From: Pelecanus crispus
Taxonomy: Eukaryota > Chordata > Aves > Pelecaniformes > Pelecanidae
Direction: 5' to 3'
DNA length: 64,000 bases
Assembly (NCBI RefSeq): GCF_030463565.1
Contig: NC_134660.1
Span: 2,034,001-2,098,000 of the forward strand
Of this stretch, positions 13,204 to 23,393 are shown piece after piece; positions within the stretch are counted from its first letter, which is position 1, and every line of letters begins with the position of its first letter. Under the pieces are notes generated by a model that saw only the letters and a program-made list of their open reading frames with translations, was not told where the DNA came from and made no database searches. The position numbers and the translations under genes were made by a program.

Positions 13204-13440
13204 CGCGGCAGTCGCCCGAGGCCTCTCCCGCCGCTACCGGGACCGGACGTGCGTCATCACACCGCGACCACGCCGGCGCCTGTGCGACGCGACGCGGCGC
13301 GGCCCAGAGTCGTCACTTCCGCCGCGGCCCTGACGCCAGCCGGCAAGATGGCGGGCGAAGGCGGCCCCGCCGCGCCTCCCGCTGCCGTTCGGCGGGGAAA
13401 AAGGAAAGAGGGAAAGCGGCGGCCCGCGCTGCCCCGGTAA
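13204..13440. promoter_or_regulatory. CWC25: CWC25 promoter, possibly bidirectional
   Basis: CpG-rich DNA directly upstream of the CWC25 start. A YY1-type AAGATGGCGG on the plus strand (13345-13354) lies about 140 bp upstream of the CWC25 ATG. The ATG in this motif (13348) opens a 30-codon plus-strand frame that runs through a donor-like CCCCG/GTAAAGG before its stop, which hints at divergent transcription. The same segment recurs without indels at 20915-21151. Confidence 0.55.
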
Positions 13441-14118
13441 AGGAGCAGCTGAGCGGCGCGGAGAACCCGGGGCTCCGCTGCCCCTGCGGGTGCGGGGCCC
13501 CGAGCGCCGCCGGTGCGGCAGGACACGGCCGGTGCGGCCGTGAGCGGGCCCGCAGGTTGGTTCCATTTCTTTCCCACACCGGTGGGGACACGCCCAGGGC
13601 TGCAGCTCAACCCGGGGCGTCCCTGAGCGAAAGCTCTCCGATGCTGGTACACGCTTGCGTTCACAGAGAGTGTTACAGGGTTCCGTTAGCCTCTGGCGGC
13701 AGCTGAGGCAGGGGTTAAAACCGGTGAGCTCCCCATTCCCGACCCGGTGCCCCTGAGCCAGCTCTTCCCTCCAGATGCTTTCTGAGACAGCCCCATGCCA
13801 GGACCACAGCTCAGGGGCAGAGCAGTTGCGACACATTTCAGCAGAGATTCTCTTCTCAAAAGGCATTCTACACATTGTTTACTCTTTAAATGCAGGGCAG
13901 CGGCTCAAACAGGAAAAACGAGACCAGTAGCACCTGTGTTGAGCCGGCTTATTTGTGTGTACACGCAGCATATGGGAGAAGAGAGGGAAAAACCTCTGAT
14001 TTCAGGCTTGCAAAAGATCATCAAGTGATTTACAAGACCACAGAGGGGGAAGAAAGTCTCTCCATAGTCAGTCTGCGGGGAGATTCTGGAAGAAGAAACA
14101 GTGAAAAAGCAACTAAAG
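13441..14118. other. Spacer between CWC25 promoter and tRNA-Cys array A
   Basis: GC-rich up to about 13660, then ordinary sequence with no recognised gene. 13852-14118 matches 21677-21937 in copy B. Copy B carries about 100 extra bases in the stretch before this (around 21540-21650). Confidence 0.6.
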
Positions 14119-14190
14119 AGGGGGCACCTGGAGTTGAACCAGGGACCTCTTGATCTGCAGTCAAATGCTCTACCACTGAGCTATACCCCC
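14119..14190 (-). tRNA. tRNA-Cys: tRNA-Cys (GCA), array A unit 1
   Basis: 72-nt cloverleaf without introns, starting GGGGGTATAGCTCAGTGGTA on the minus strand, anticodon GCA in CTGCAGA, U73 discriminator typical of tRNA-Cys. T stem CCTGG/CCAGG (class I). B box GGTTCAACTCC. T5 terminator at 14104-14108. Counterpart in copy B at 21938. Confidence 0.96.
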
Positions 14191-14627
14191 TGGCTTAGCA
14201 CTCATACAAGGAGCAATGAAAAAAAACCCAAACCATAATGCAGAGCTCACGGCTTATGTCCACTGGTTACATTCTGCTACAGGACAGCACCCTCTTTTGC
14301 ACTCCACAAGCAGAATTCTGCACAGAAAGTTACTGTGGACAATGTGGAGACAAGCACACGCAGACAGCATCCACGTACGCACACAAACTAGATCCCCAGC
14401 AGTTTCCACGTTGATCAAAACAACCACTGCTACGGCCAGGCAATGAACATCATGTCCCTGCTTCGTCGCAGGCACGGACATTGATTTTCACAGGAAGCGT
14501 TTAGTTGAGTGCTTAGTACCCTGAACACTGAAGTTCAGAGACCCGCATTCTGTGCACAGCACAAGCCCAGCGGATGTAAAAGCGATGACCCCTCCTCCTA
14601 CTTTTTCCTGGAAAAAGCACAAGGCAA

Positions 14628-14699
14628 AGGGGGCATCCGGATTTGAACCGGGGACCTCTTGATCTGCAGTCAAATGCTCTACCACTGAGCTATACCCCC
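14628..14699 (-). tRNA. tRNA-Cys: tRNA-Cys (GCA), array A unit 2, variant T stem
   Basis: Same body and GCA anticodon, but GC-rich T arm (CCCCGGTTCAAATCCGG, class II). CCGGATGCCCCC replaces CCGGGTGCCCCC, giving a C49-A65 mismatch at the top of the T stem, so function may be reduced. Its spacer is almost the same as that of unit 5, whose gene is class I. T5 at 14612-14616. Confidence 0.93.
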
Positions 14700-15090
14700 T
14701 CGCTCAGCACCTTTCACATGGAGATTTTAAAAATATTTATCTACAGGGACAACGTTTTATGTCCACCAGTTAGATCCCTTTACTTGACAGCCCCCTGTGC
14801 ACCTTAAGGTGCCTGCCAAAGACTGTATGTCGGGTTAAATATCATAAATGATGATAAAGATCATGACTCCAAAGAAGGAAGAACTGAGACAGCACATACA
14901 GCAGCGAACGGTTACTCACACATTGTACAGCCCCTACAGTTTCCCAGTACTTAGGGCCTCAGTTCCTGCAAGAAAGGAGCTCAGAAAGCAGCCTTCACTG
15001 CACAGCACAAGCCCACAGGACCCCAGGAGATCTCTCCATCTTCCTTCCGGGACAAATGTTGGCCAAAGGAAGGTTGAAGGAGGAGAAAAG

Positions 15091-15162
15091 AGGGGGCACC
15101 TGGAGTTGAACCAGGGACCTCTTGATCTGCAGTCAAATGCTCTACCACTGAGCTATACCCCC
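15091..15162 (-). tRNA. tRNA-Cys: tRNA-Cys (GCA), array A unit 3
   Basis: Class I gene identical in sequence to unit 1. The 5' flank on the minus strand (plus gcccgcacacctgccaactt) matches the gene at 23394, which marks the pair as direct counterparts. T4 terminator at 15086-15089. Confidence 0.96.
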
Positions 15163-15600
15163 TGCCCGCACACCTGCCAACTTGCCAACAAAGCAATACT
15201 TTGAAGTAGCTTCTCCCCCAGTCTTTGACCTCTCTGCTCCACAGGAATCAAATCCTGCTGAAGAAACTGCAAGACTCAAACGAGACAGCAGCAAAGACGC
15301 TGAGTGCCTCCACTCCAACACAGGAGACGGACGCTGCCCTCTGCTCCCTTACCAGGCCACCTTGGCCCAGTCCCTCTCCATCCATAGCTCCCTTGCCTCT
15401 CCTCGTCCCAGTCCCTTCGCTTTCAGCAGGCTGTGACTTGACACAGCAACTGCCTCAGAGTCTTTGACATTTTCCCCAGGCTTTTGAGCTCTGACTGTAA
15501 CCTGAAAAGGAATTCTTAGCAGAGGAAGCTGTGATGATCATATCAGTTGGCCTTCCAGTGAAAAAAGAGCCCAAAATCCCAAGGAAAAGAGGAGCTTCCA

Positions 15601-15672
15601 AGGGGGCACCCGGATTTGAACCGGGGACCTCTTGATCTGCAGTCAAATGCTCTACCACTGAGCTATGCCCCC
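15601..15672 (-). tRNA. tRNA-Cys: tRNA-Cys (GCA), array A unit 4
   Basis: Class II T arm (CCCGG/CCGGG, fully paired). GGGGGCATAG start: C6 pairs with G67 where other copies have a U-G wobble, a stabilising change. Flank aagaggagcttccaag matches the gene at 23905. T4 at 15585-15588. Confidence 0.95.
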
Positions 15673-16125
15673 TGGCTTAGCACTCACATAAGGAGCAATA
15701 AAAAAAAAACAAACAAACAAAAAACCCATACTGCAGAGCTCAGAGCTTATGTCCACTGGTTACATTCTGCTACAGGACAGCACCCTCTTTTGCACTCCAG
15801 TGCACAAGCAGAATTCTGCACAGAAAGTTACTGTGGACAATGTGGAGACAAGCACACGCAGACAGCATCCACGTACGCACACAAACTAGATCCCCAGCAG
15901 TTTCCACGTTGATCAAAACAACCACTGCTACGGCCAGGCAATGAACATCATGTCCCTGCTTCGTCGCAGGCACGGACATTGATTTTCACAGGAAGCGTTT
16001 AGTTGAGTGCTTAGTACCCTGAACACTGAAGTTCAGAGACCCGCATTCTGTGCACAGCACAAGCCCAGCGGATGTAAAAGCGATGACCCCTCCTCCTACA
16101 TTTCCCTGGAAAAAGCACAAGGCAA

Positions 16126-16197
16126 AGGGGGCACCTGGAGTTGAACCAGGGACCTCTTGATCTGCAGTCAAATGCTCTACCACTGAGCTATACCCCC
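16126..16197 (-). tRNA. tRNA-Cys: tRNA-Cys (GCA), array A unit 5
   Basis: Class I gene in a spacer nearly identical to that of unit 2 (ggaaaaagcacaaggcaaag on the plus strand), and to 22908 in array B. T5 at 16110-16114. Confidence 0.96.
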
Positions 16198-16611
16198 TGG
16201 CTTAGCACCTTCCACAAGGACATTTTAAAAATATTTCTATAAGAGAGCCAAGTTTCTATGTCCACCAGTTAGATCCCTTTACTTGACAGCTCCATAGCAC
16301 CCTAAGGCTCCTGCCAAAGACCGTACATGAAGTTAAATATCATAAATTATGATAAAGATCATAACTCCAGAGAATTAAGAACTGAGACAAGCACATACAG
16401 CAGCGAATGTTTACTCACACGTTGCACAACCCCTGCAGTTTCCCAGTACTTAGGGCCTCAGTTCCTGCAAGAAAGGAGCTCAGAAAGCAGCCTTCACTGC
16501 ACAGCACAAGCCCACAGGACCGCAGGAGATCTCTCCAACTTCTTTGTGGGACAAATGTTGGCCAAAGGAAGGTTGAAGGAGAAGAAAAGAGGGTTGAAGG
16601 AGGAGAAAAAG

Positions 16612-16683
16612 AGGGGGCACCTGGAGTTGAACCAGGGACCTCTTGATCTGCAGTCAAATGCTCTACCACTGAGCTATACCCCC
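16612..16683 (-). tRNA. tRNA-Cys: tRNA-Cys (GCA), array A unit 6
   Basis: Class I gene, all stems paired. T5 terminator at 16606-16610. Its 3' flank carries a duplicated gggttgaaggagga-like motif. Confidence 0.96.
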
Positions 16684-17073
16684 TGGCTTAGCACCTTTCA
16701 CAAAGACATTTTAAAAATGTTTATCTAGAGAGACAATGTGTTACGTTCAATGATAAGATCCCTTTACTTGGCAGCCCCTGTGCACCTTAAGCCTCCTGCC
16801 AAAGGGCATACGTGAAGTTTAATATCATAAATGATGATAAATATCGTGACTCCAGAGAATTAAGAACTGAGAGAAGCACACACAGGCAGCCAGTAGTTAT
16901 TCACAGTGCACAACACCTGCAGTTTCCCAGTACTCAAGGCCTCAGTACCTGGGATAAAGGAGCTCCGAAAGCAGCATTCACTGCACAGCACAAGCCCACG
17001 GACCCAAGGAGACCTCTCCAACTGCCTTCAGTGACAAATGTCAGCCGAAAGAAGGTTGAAGGAGGAGAAAAAG

Positions 17074-17145
17074 AGGGGGCACCTGGAGTTGAACCAGGGA
17101 CCTCTTGATCTGCAGTCAAATGCTCTACCACTGAGCTATACCCCC
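17074..17145 (-). tRNA. tRNA-Cys: tRNA-Cys (GCA), array A unit 7
   Basis: Class I gene with intact A and B boxes. T5 terminator at 17068-17072. Confidence 0.96.
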
Positions 17146-17559
17146 TTGGCTCAGCACGTTTCACAAGGACATTTTAAAAATATTTATCTACAGAGACAAC
17201 CTTTTATATCTACCAATTAGATTCCTTTACTTGACAGCCCCCTGTGCACCTTAAGGCACCTGCCAAAGACCATACGTGAAGTTAAATATCATAAATGATG
17301 ATAAAGATCATGACTCCAAAGAAGGAAGAACTGAGACAGCACATACAGCAGTGAACGGTTACTCACACGTTGCACAACCCCTACAGTTTCCCAGTACTCA
17401 AGGCCTCAGTACCTGGGATAAAGGAGCTCAGAAAGCAGCAATCACTGCACAGCATAAGCTCACAGGATGCCAGGAGATCTCTCCATCTTCCTTCTGGGAC
17501 AAATGTTGGCCAAAGGAAGGTTGAAGGAGAAGAAAAGAGGGGTGAAGGAGGAGAAAAAG

Positions 17560-17631
17560 AGGGGGCACCTGGAGTTGAACCAGGGACCTCTTGATCTGCA
17601 GTCAAATGCTCTACCACTGAGCTATACCCCC
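17560..17631 (-). tRNA. tRNA-Cys: tRNA-Cys (GCA), array A unit 8
   Basis: Class I gene. T5 at 17554-17558. Its 5' flank, including gtttctatgtccagtggtca, is shared with the first gene of array B (21938), so array B appears to have lost or never had several intervening units. Confidence 0.96.
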
Positions 17632-18036
17632 TGGCTCAGCACCTTTCACAAGGACATTTTAAAAACATTTCTATGAGAGCGCCAAGTTTCTATGTCCAGT
17701 GGTCAGATCCCTTTACATGACAGCCCCCTGTGCACCTTAAGGTGCCTGCCAAAGACCGTACACAGAGTTAAGTATCATAAAGTATTATAAAGATCATCAC
17801 TCCAGAGAATTAAGAACAGAGACAAGCACACACACAGGCAGCCAGTAGTTACTCAAAGTGCACAACACCTGCAGTTTCCCAGTACTCAGGGACTCAGTAC
17901 CTGGGATAAAGAAGCTCAGAAATCAACAGTCACTGCACAGCACAAGCCAAGGAGATCTCTCCATCTTCCTTCTGGGACAAATGTTGGCCAAAGGAAGGTT
18001 GAAGGAGGACAAAAAAGGGTTGAAGGAGGACAAAAT

Positions 18037-18096
18037 AGTGGGCACCTGAGACCTCTTGATCTGCAGTCAAATGTTCTACCACTGAGCTATACCCCC
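18037..18096 (-). pseudogene. tRNA-Cys: tRNA-Cys pseudogene, T arm deleted (array A unit 9)
   Basis: 60-nt remnant: acceptor 5' strand, D arm and GCA anticodon arm remain, but about 12 nt of the T arm including the B box are gone. The 3' acceptor strand has a substitution (agtgggc for agggggc on the plus strand), and the anticodon-arm side has c-to-t (atgttctacc). The same remnant sits at 24388, so the damage predates the block duplication. Without a B box it should not be transcribed by Pol III. Confidence 0.93.
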
Positions 18097-18377
18097 TGCC
18101 TGCCACACCCCTGCCCAGCAAAACATCTCCCCATTAATCGCTGCCACAGCAAAGTTTGGCAAATTAATCCCAGCGCAAAAGCAGCTTCTCATGAAACGCT
18201 CGTCTCTTTCCTTACAAATACCCCACTCACAGTCCTCTCCCCTGGCAGGAACCTACTTCCCTACCTCTGCCCTGCACCCGATCGAGCGCAGGATGTAGCC
18301 TGCTGATGGTTTATGGCAGAAGCACTGAAATAAAGAGCTCCAAAACGACTTTTCCTGGATGAAGGGAAGGAAAAGGG

Positions 18378-18449
18378 AGGGGGCACCCGGATTTGAACCG
18401 GGGACCTCTTGATCTGCAGTCAAATGCTCTGCCCCTGAGCCATGCCCCC
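18378..18449 (-). tRNA. tRNA-Cys: tRNA-Cys (GCA), array A unit 10, D-arm variant
   Basis: GGGGGCATGGCTCAGGGGCA start: it differs from the array consensus at position 6, position 9 and in the D loop. Class II T arm, fully paired. Anticodon GCA intact. T4 at 18371-18374. Copy B counterpart at 24729 is identical. It is the most diverged full-length copy, but no pair is broken. Confidence 0.92.
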
Positions 18450-18970
18450 ACCTGTGCAGCAGGACTGGCTACGGCTCCCTGTGGGCACCGACCAGGCCGC
18501 TCGGCTGCATTCCACTGCACCGCTCGCCGCACCTGCAGTGCTGCCTCACACACAGCGTGCCTCGCATTGCCCCTCCTTGCACCCACAACTCCACCCCACG
18601 CCTCTCACCACACTCGCAGCAGGCTCCTGGGGCCAAGCCAGAGAATGCCCAGGGAGCTTTCTCCAAAACATCCCAGCACGCAGAAGAAAAAAGAACCTTT
18701 TGAAACGCCGACTTCTAAACACCACTGAAGGCACTGGGATGCACCTCTCTTGTGGTCTCAGCCTGCGCCCGGCCAGTAGAGACCACACCAGCCTCACAGA
18801 GGGATTACCTGCTGCAACACCTCCCATGCTGCCCACCCAGGGAAGGGGACAAGGGAAAACAAACGCCCAAAGCGTTTCATCCAACTATCATGCCGTGCCC
18901 TGCCTCAGAAAAAGCCTTCACAAATCAATCATCCAGCACAAGCTCCTAAACTAGATCAAGGGAGAACACC
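18450..18970. other. Spacer, tRNA array A to C17orf98-like 3' end
   Basis: Unique sequence with no recognised gene. Near-identical to 24801-25290 in copy B, apart from a short deletion near 25040. The open frames have no coding support. Confidence 0.6.
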
Positions 18971-18976
18971 TTTATT
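18971..18976 (-). terminator. C17orf98: Polyadenylation signal AATAAA of C17orf98-like gene
   Basis: AATAAA on the minus strand overlaps the TAA that ends the open terminal-exon frame. It is conserved in copy B at 25640-25645. Confidence 0.6.
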
Positions 18977-19568
18977 TTAGTGGTGGTTTCTTACTCATAA
19001 GCAGGTCTCTGCATCTCTCCCCAGCTCTGAGGAACAGCTCCATCACCAGTGGACTGGAAAGACGGTCACCACTCAGAAAGAAAGAGATCCACTTCAGCCA
19101 CAGGTTTGGAGCGCTGCGGTGACGGCCAGAGCACCCGTTATACCCATCCGGGGGTTCCAGGTCTGCTGGGAGGAAGCCACAACCGCTGGCCTGCTCCATG
19201 GAATGGCCTGTAGAGAAGAGAGCTGCCCTTAGTCCATGTAAATCCTTTCCCAAGTTCCCCCTCCCCAGCTGCTGCCAGTGCACAACTCCCGATTATCCAG
19301 CAGGAATGTCTGAGAAACAATTTTCAGGCCATAATTATTTTGCAGAGTCATGTTGGTTAGGCCAAACAGCTGTTTAAAAACATCTAGATTCAATTGTTAT
19401 GTGACCATTTCTGAAGCAAAGCGTTTCACTCCAGGCAGCCCCATCTGAGGAGCTGCAAGAAGGACACGTACCAGCACCTCCAAAATGCCTCCTCAGGTAC
19501 CTCTGTTCTGCCTCACAGCTGTGGAATGAATCCGCTATCCACCCCGCCCTGCATGTGCGACCATGGCG
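18972..19568 (-). pseudogene. C17orf98: C17orf98-like gene, two 3' exons (probably decayed)
   Basis: Two minus-strand exons match the human C17orf98 protein as I remember it. Exon 19472-19568 encodes CRAGWIADSFHSCEAEQRYL, against human [20 protein letters not shown]. The terminal exon (up to 19207) encodes GHSMEQ, then ADLEPPDGYNGCSGRHRSAP, against human [20 protein letters not shown]. Splice sites (GTACGT donor, CTACAG acceptor) and phase agree. The human C-terminus VFGEVTHF is matched by VAEVDLF only in a shifted frame, so a non-triplet deletion near codon APN changed the tail; the open frame instead runs to a TAA at 18972. No 5' exon or start was found up to 20.3 kb. The position between CWC25 and RPL23 is as in human. 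Either a decayed gene or one with a new C-terminus; I favour decay. Confidence 0.75.
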
Positions 19569-20344
19569 CTGCAAGAAAGAGAGGAAGAACAAAAAGCGAG
19601 GACTGAATCAGGCTTTAGTAGTGAGAATAGGAGAAACCATGCAGGAGTTAGAGGAATAGGGCAGATGATTCTTGTGCTCATTGCAAACTTTTGCACTCAA
19701 AAGCAATTTGGAACAGGGCTGTGCAGAGAAATAAGCCTGAAAGCTGGTTCTTTATTACTCGAGTGCCCAGCAGTGCAGATCCTGCCTCCCTACAAGCCTC
19801 TTCAGCAGCAGCAAAGGAGGAAATAAAGAAGCCGTGGAGACAGGAATCATTAAATCTTGCAGGACAACTACACTTTATAATCCCTGGTACATCCACACCA
19901 AATTCTATTTTCCTCTTGCAAACAAGAGCATTTTATTTTCTCTCACAGACTTCTAAAGCGTTACGGAGTTTCAGGTGCTAGCCTATGGAGGTGAGAAACA
20001 TCAAGCAGACGTTTCCATATAAATGGAATCATTTTAGCATCAGAGATGTTCAACTCCTCACCCTTGGCAAGACAACTTTGGGTTTTTTTTAACATGAAGT
20101 TATGCATCACACCTACAGAAAAACACAGCTGGTACTTAACTTAATGAAACCGAGGAAGAATGCAATTATAAGCGTCTCCTACATAAACGTTGCCACGCGA
20201 CTAACTGGCTAATGACAGATTACAGTCTGTTATGCACAGAGCCAAAACAGTTACAAACAAAGCCCCAAGCGAGTTTAAAGAAAGTTTCCCTATGCACAAC
20301 CTCCTCCGGACAGAATAAAGCAACCAGGTCCCGAAAACAACCAC
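19569..20344. other. Unique spacer between duplication copies A and B
   Basis: No gene, tRNA or known repeat was recognised. This is where 5' exons of the C17orf98-like gene would be expected, but none matches. The only open frames are short and lack splice context. Confidence 0.55.
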
Positions 20345-20914
20345 CTACCTCGGGGGCACTGGGAGCCCCCACACCCCCTCGCCGCATGGCGCCCGTGTCC
20401 GCAACCATCGCTGCACCTCCTCATGCGCTCGCTCCTCCGGCCGCTCCTCCATCTTCTGCCTCTCGGCTTCGTGCTTCTGCTCGGCTTTCCACACCTTCTC
20501 CACATTGCGCAGGGTCTGGGGGTGCCAGCTCTTCTTCAGGTTCTGCAGGAGGGCACAGACCGCACCGCGACCCTTAGCAAAGGGCCGCCGAGCCCCGCCC
20601 GCGGGGCCCCACAGGCCTTCCCTCGCCCGCGGCCACGGGGAGCGGCACGCTCAGAGCCCGCCGCCCTTCCACCCCGCGACAGAGGCCCGGACAATGGCAC
20701 ACGCTTCCTACCACCCCATCGACACACGCCCGGAACCGCGGCCCCGATGCCAGCGCCGGGGAACGGCCGCAGGCCCCGGACAACCCGCCCGCCAGCGAGC
20801 CCCGGCCCCAGCCAGTGCCCGGAGCCCCGGGGGCGACTCTCAGCCCGCCTCGGCACGGCACGGCCCGACCGGGCCCGGGCCTGGGCCCTTCCTCACCAGG
20901 TCGCCTCCCCCCAT
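20345..20914 (-). pseudogene. CWC25: CWC25 5'-end pseudogene (exons 1-2)
   Basis: Exon 1 copy at 20897-20914 still reads MGGGDL with an intact donor. The exon 2 copy begins at 20542 and reads NLKKSWHPQTLRNVEKVWKA as in the parent. From about 20473 leftward it diverges: a 12-nt in-frame loss removes part of the ELQREL segment, then several substitutions follow. The exon 2 donor GGTGAGG has become GGCGAGG, so the normal splice is lost. No later CWC25 exon follows. Transcription from the copied promoter is possible, but CWC25 protein is not. Confidence 0.9.
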
Positions 20915-21151
20915 CGCGGCAGTCGCCCGAGGCCTCTCCCGCCGCTACCGGGACCGGACGTGCGTCATCACACCGCGACCACGCCGGCGCCTGTGCGACG
21001 CGACGCGGCGCGGCCCAGAGTCGTCACTTCCGCCGCGGCCCTGACGCCAGCCGGCAAGATGGCGGGCGAAGGCGGCCCCGCCGCGCCTCCCGCTGCCGTT
21101 CGGCGGGGAAAAAGGAAAGAGGGAAAGCGGCGGCCCGCGCTGCCCCGGTAA
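20915..21151. promoter_or_regulatory. Duplicated CWC25 promoter (orphan)
   Basis: Part of the tract that is virtually identical to 13204-13440. It keeps the YY1-type AAGATGGCGG (21056-21065) and the 30-codon plus-strand frame starting at 21059. Likely promoter-competent, but no intact gene lies downstream on the minus strand. Confidence 0.5.
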
Positions 21152-21937
21152 AGGAGCAGCTGAGCGGCGCGGAGAACCCGGGGCTCCGCTGCCCCTGCGG
21201 GTGCGGGGCCCCGAGCGCCGCCGGTGCGGCAGGACACGGCCGGTGCGGCCGTGAGCGGGCCCGCAGGTTGGTTCCATTTCTTTCCCACACCGGTGGGGAC
21301 ACGCCCAGGGCTGCAGCTCAACCCGGGGCGTCCCTGAGCGAAAGCTCTCCGATGCTGGTACACGCTTGCGTTTATAGAAAGCGTTACAGGGTTCCGTTGC
21401 CTCTGGCAGCGGCCGGGGCGGGGGTTAGAACCGGCCAGCTCCCGGTTCTGGAGCCGGCGCGGTGCCCCTGAGCCAGCTCTTCCCGCCAGATGCCTTCTGT
21501 GAGAGCCCTGTGCCGGGACCACAGCTCAGGGGCAGAGCTCAGCAGTTTGAGCCCCGGGGGATCCCAGCCGCCACACTGGGGGCTGGTCCCGTCGTTGAGC
21601 AACCCTGTCACTGGCTGCTTTATCAATCACAGCCCCAGGTCCCATCGCAACACATTTCAGCAGAGATTCTCTTCTCAAAAGGCATTCTACACATTGTTTA
21701 CTCTTTAAATGCAGGGCAGCGGCTCAAACAGGAAAAACGAGACCAGTAGCACCTGTGTTGAGCCGGCTTATTTGTGTGTGCCTGCAGCATATGGGAGAAG
21801 AGAGGGAAAAACCTCTGATTTCAGGCTTGCAAAAGATCATCAAGTGATTTACAAGACCGCAGAGGGGGAAGAAAGTCTCTCCATAGTCAGTCTGTGGGGA
21901 GATTCTGGAAGAAGAAACAGTGAAAAAGCAACTAAAG
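21152..21937. other. Spacer between orphan promoter and tRNA array B
   Basis: GC-rich continuation of the near-identical tract to 21372, then diverged. It has about 100 bp (around 21540-21650) not present in copy A, followed by the shared stretch with the tRNA 5' flank. No gene recognised. Confidence 0.55.
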
Positions 21938-22009
21938 AGGGGGCACCTGGAGTTGAACCAGGGACCTCTTGATCTGCAGTCAAATGCTCTACCACTGAGC
22001 TATACCCCC
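21938..22009 (-). tRNA. tRNA-Cys: tRNA-Cys (GCA), array B unit 1
   Basis: Class I T stem. The left flank matches unit 1 of array A (gaaacagtgaaaaagcaact), but the right flank matches unit 8, so this gene sits at a recombination joint. T5 at 21923-21927. Confidence 0.96.
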
Positions 22010-22408
22010 TGGCTCAGCACCTTTCACAAGGACATTTTAAAAACATTTCTATGAGAGCGCCAAGTTTCTATGTCCAGTGGTCAGATCCCTTTACATGACA
22101 GCCCCCTGTGCACCTTAAGGTGCCTGCCAAAGACCGTACACAGAATTAAACATCATAAAGTATTATAAAGATCATCACTCCAGAGAATTAAGAACAGAGA
22201 CAAGCACACACAGGCAGCCAGTAGTTACTCAAAGTGCACAACCCCTGCCGGGCCTCAGTACCTGGGATAAAGGAGCTCAGAAAGCAGCCTTCACTGCACA
22301 GCACAAGCTCACAGGACCCCAGGAGATCTCTACATCTTCCTTCTGGGACAAATGTTGGCCAAAGGAAGGCTGAAGGAGGAGAAAAGAGGATTGAAAGAGG
22401 AGAAAAAG

Positions 22409-22480
22409 AGGGGGCACCTGGAGTTGAACCAGGGACCTCTTGATCTGCAGTCAAATGCTCTACCACTGAGCTATACCCCC
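22409..22480 (-). tRNA. tRNA-Cys: tRNA-Cys (GCA), array B unit 2
   Basis: Class I gene, intact stems and GCA anticodon. T5 at 22403-22407. The right flank is the cttagcactcatataagg spacer type. Confidence 0.96.
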
Positions 22481-22907
22481 TGGCTTAGCACTCATATAAG
22501 GAGCAATAAAAAAAACCAAACAAACCATAATGCAGAGCTCAGAGCTTATGTCCACTGGTTACATTCTGCTACAGGACAGCACCCTCCTTTGCACTCCAGT
22601 GTACAAGCAGAATTCTGCACAGAAAGTTACTGTGGACAATGTGGAGACAAGCACACGCAGACAGCGTCCATGTACGCACACAAACTAGATCCCCAGCAGT
22701 TTCCACGTTGATCAAAACAACCACCGCTACAGCCAGGCAACGAACATCATGTCCCTGCTTTGTTGCAGGCACGGACATTGATTTTCACAGGAAGCGTTTA
22801 GTTGAGTGCTTAGTACCCTGAAGTTCAGAGACCTGCATTCTGTGCACAGCGGATGTAAAAGCGATGACCCCTCCCACCCACTTTTTCCTGGAAAAAGCAC
22901 AAGGCAA

Positions 22908-22979
22908 AGGGGGCACCTGGAGTTGAACCAGGGACCTCTTGATCTGCAGTCAAATGCTCTACCACTGAGCTATACCCCC
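22908..22979 (-). tRNA. tRNA-Cys: tRNA-Cys (GCA), array B unit 3
   Basis: Class I gene in the spacer type with ggaaaaagcacaaggcaaag, equivalent to 16126. T5 at 22892-22896. Confidence 0.96.
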
Positions 22980-23393
22980 TGGCTCAGCACCTTCCACGAG
23001 GACATTTTAAAAATATTTCTATAAGAGAGCCAAGTTTCTATGTCCACCAGTTAGATCCCTTTACTTGACAGGCCCATGTGCTCCTTAAGGTGCCTGCCAA
23101 AGACCATATACAGAGTTAAATATCATAAATAATGATAAAGATCATCACTCCAGAGAATTAAGAACTGAGAAAAGCACACACAGGTGGCAAGAATTTACTC
23201 ACAGTGCACAACCTCTGCAGTTTCCCAGTACTTAGGGCCTCAGTACCTGGGATAAAGGAGCTCAGAAAGCAGCCTTCACTGCACAGCACAAGCCCACAGG
23301 ACCCCAGGAGATCTCTCCATCTTCCTTCCGGGACAAATGTTGGCCAAAGGAAGGTTGAAGGAGGAGAAAAGAGGGGTGAAGGAGGAGAGAAAG

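Larger units (their letters stand above)
14100..18450. repeat. Tandem tRNA-Cys repeat array A (10 units)
   Basis: Ten units, each with one minus-strand tRNA-Cys or remnant, spaced 509, 463, 510, 525, 486, 462, 486, 477 and 341 bp. Two spacer types alternate. One contains cttagcactcatacaagg (14191-14627 and 15673-16125, nearly identical, also 22481-22907 in array B). The other contains acaaggacattttaaaaa plus agatctctccatcttcctt. The repetition shows expansion by unequal exchange of whole gene-plus-spacer units. Confidence 0.9.
12548..19382. repeat. Segmental duplication, copy A
   Basis: This block (CWC25 exons 1-2, promoter, tRNA-Cys array, last C17orf98-like exon) matches 20345-26051. Segment 12763-13661 aligns with 20474-21372 at a constant offset of 7711, with no indel and a single difference noticed by eye (13144 region, c/a). 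Left of 12763 and right of 13661 the copies differ at many sites and by indels. Copy A has ten tRNA units against seven in copy B. It lacks the CR1 found in copy B at 25291-25620, so it shows the pre-insertion state. Homology stops at tgtttaaaaaca (19382). Left limit approximate. Confidence 0.85.

Noticed and set aside
13104-13706. 200-codon arginine-rich frames in the CWC25 promoter and its copy
   Set aside because: CpG-island composition. Identical frames in copy B follow from the duplication, not from coding constraint.
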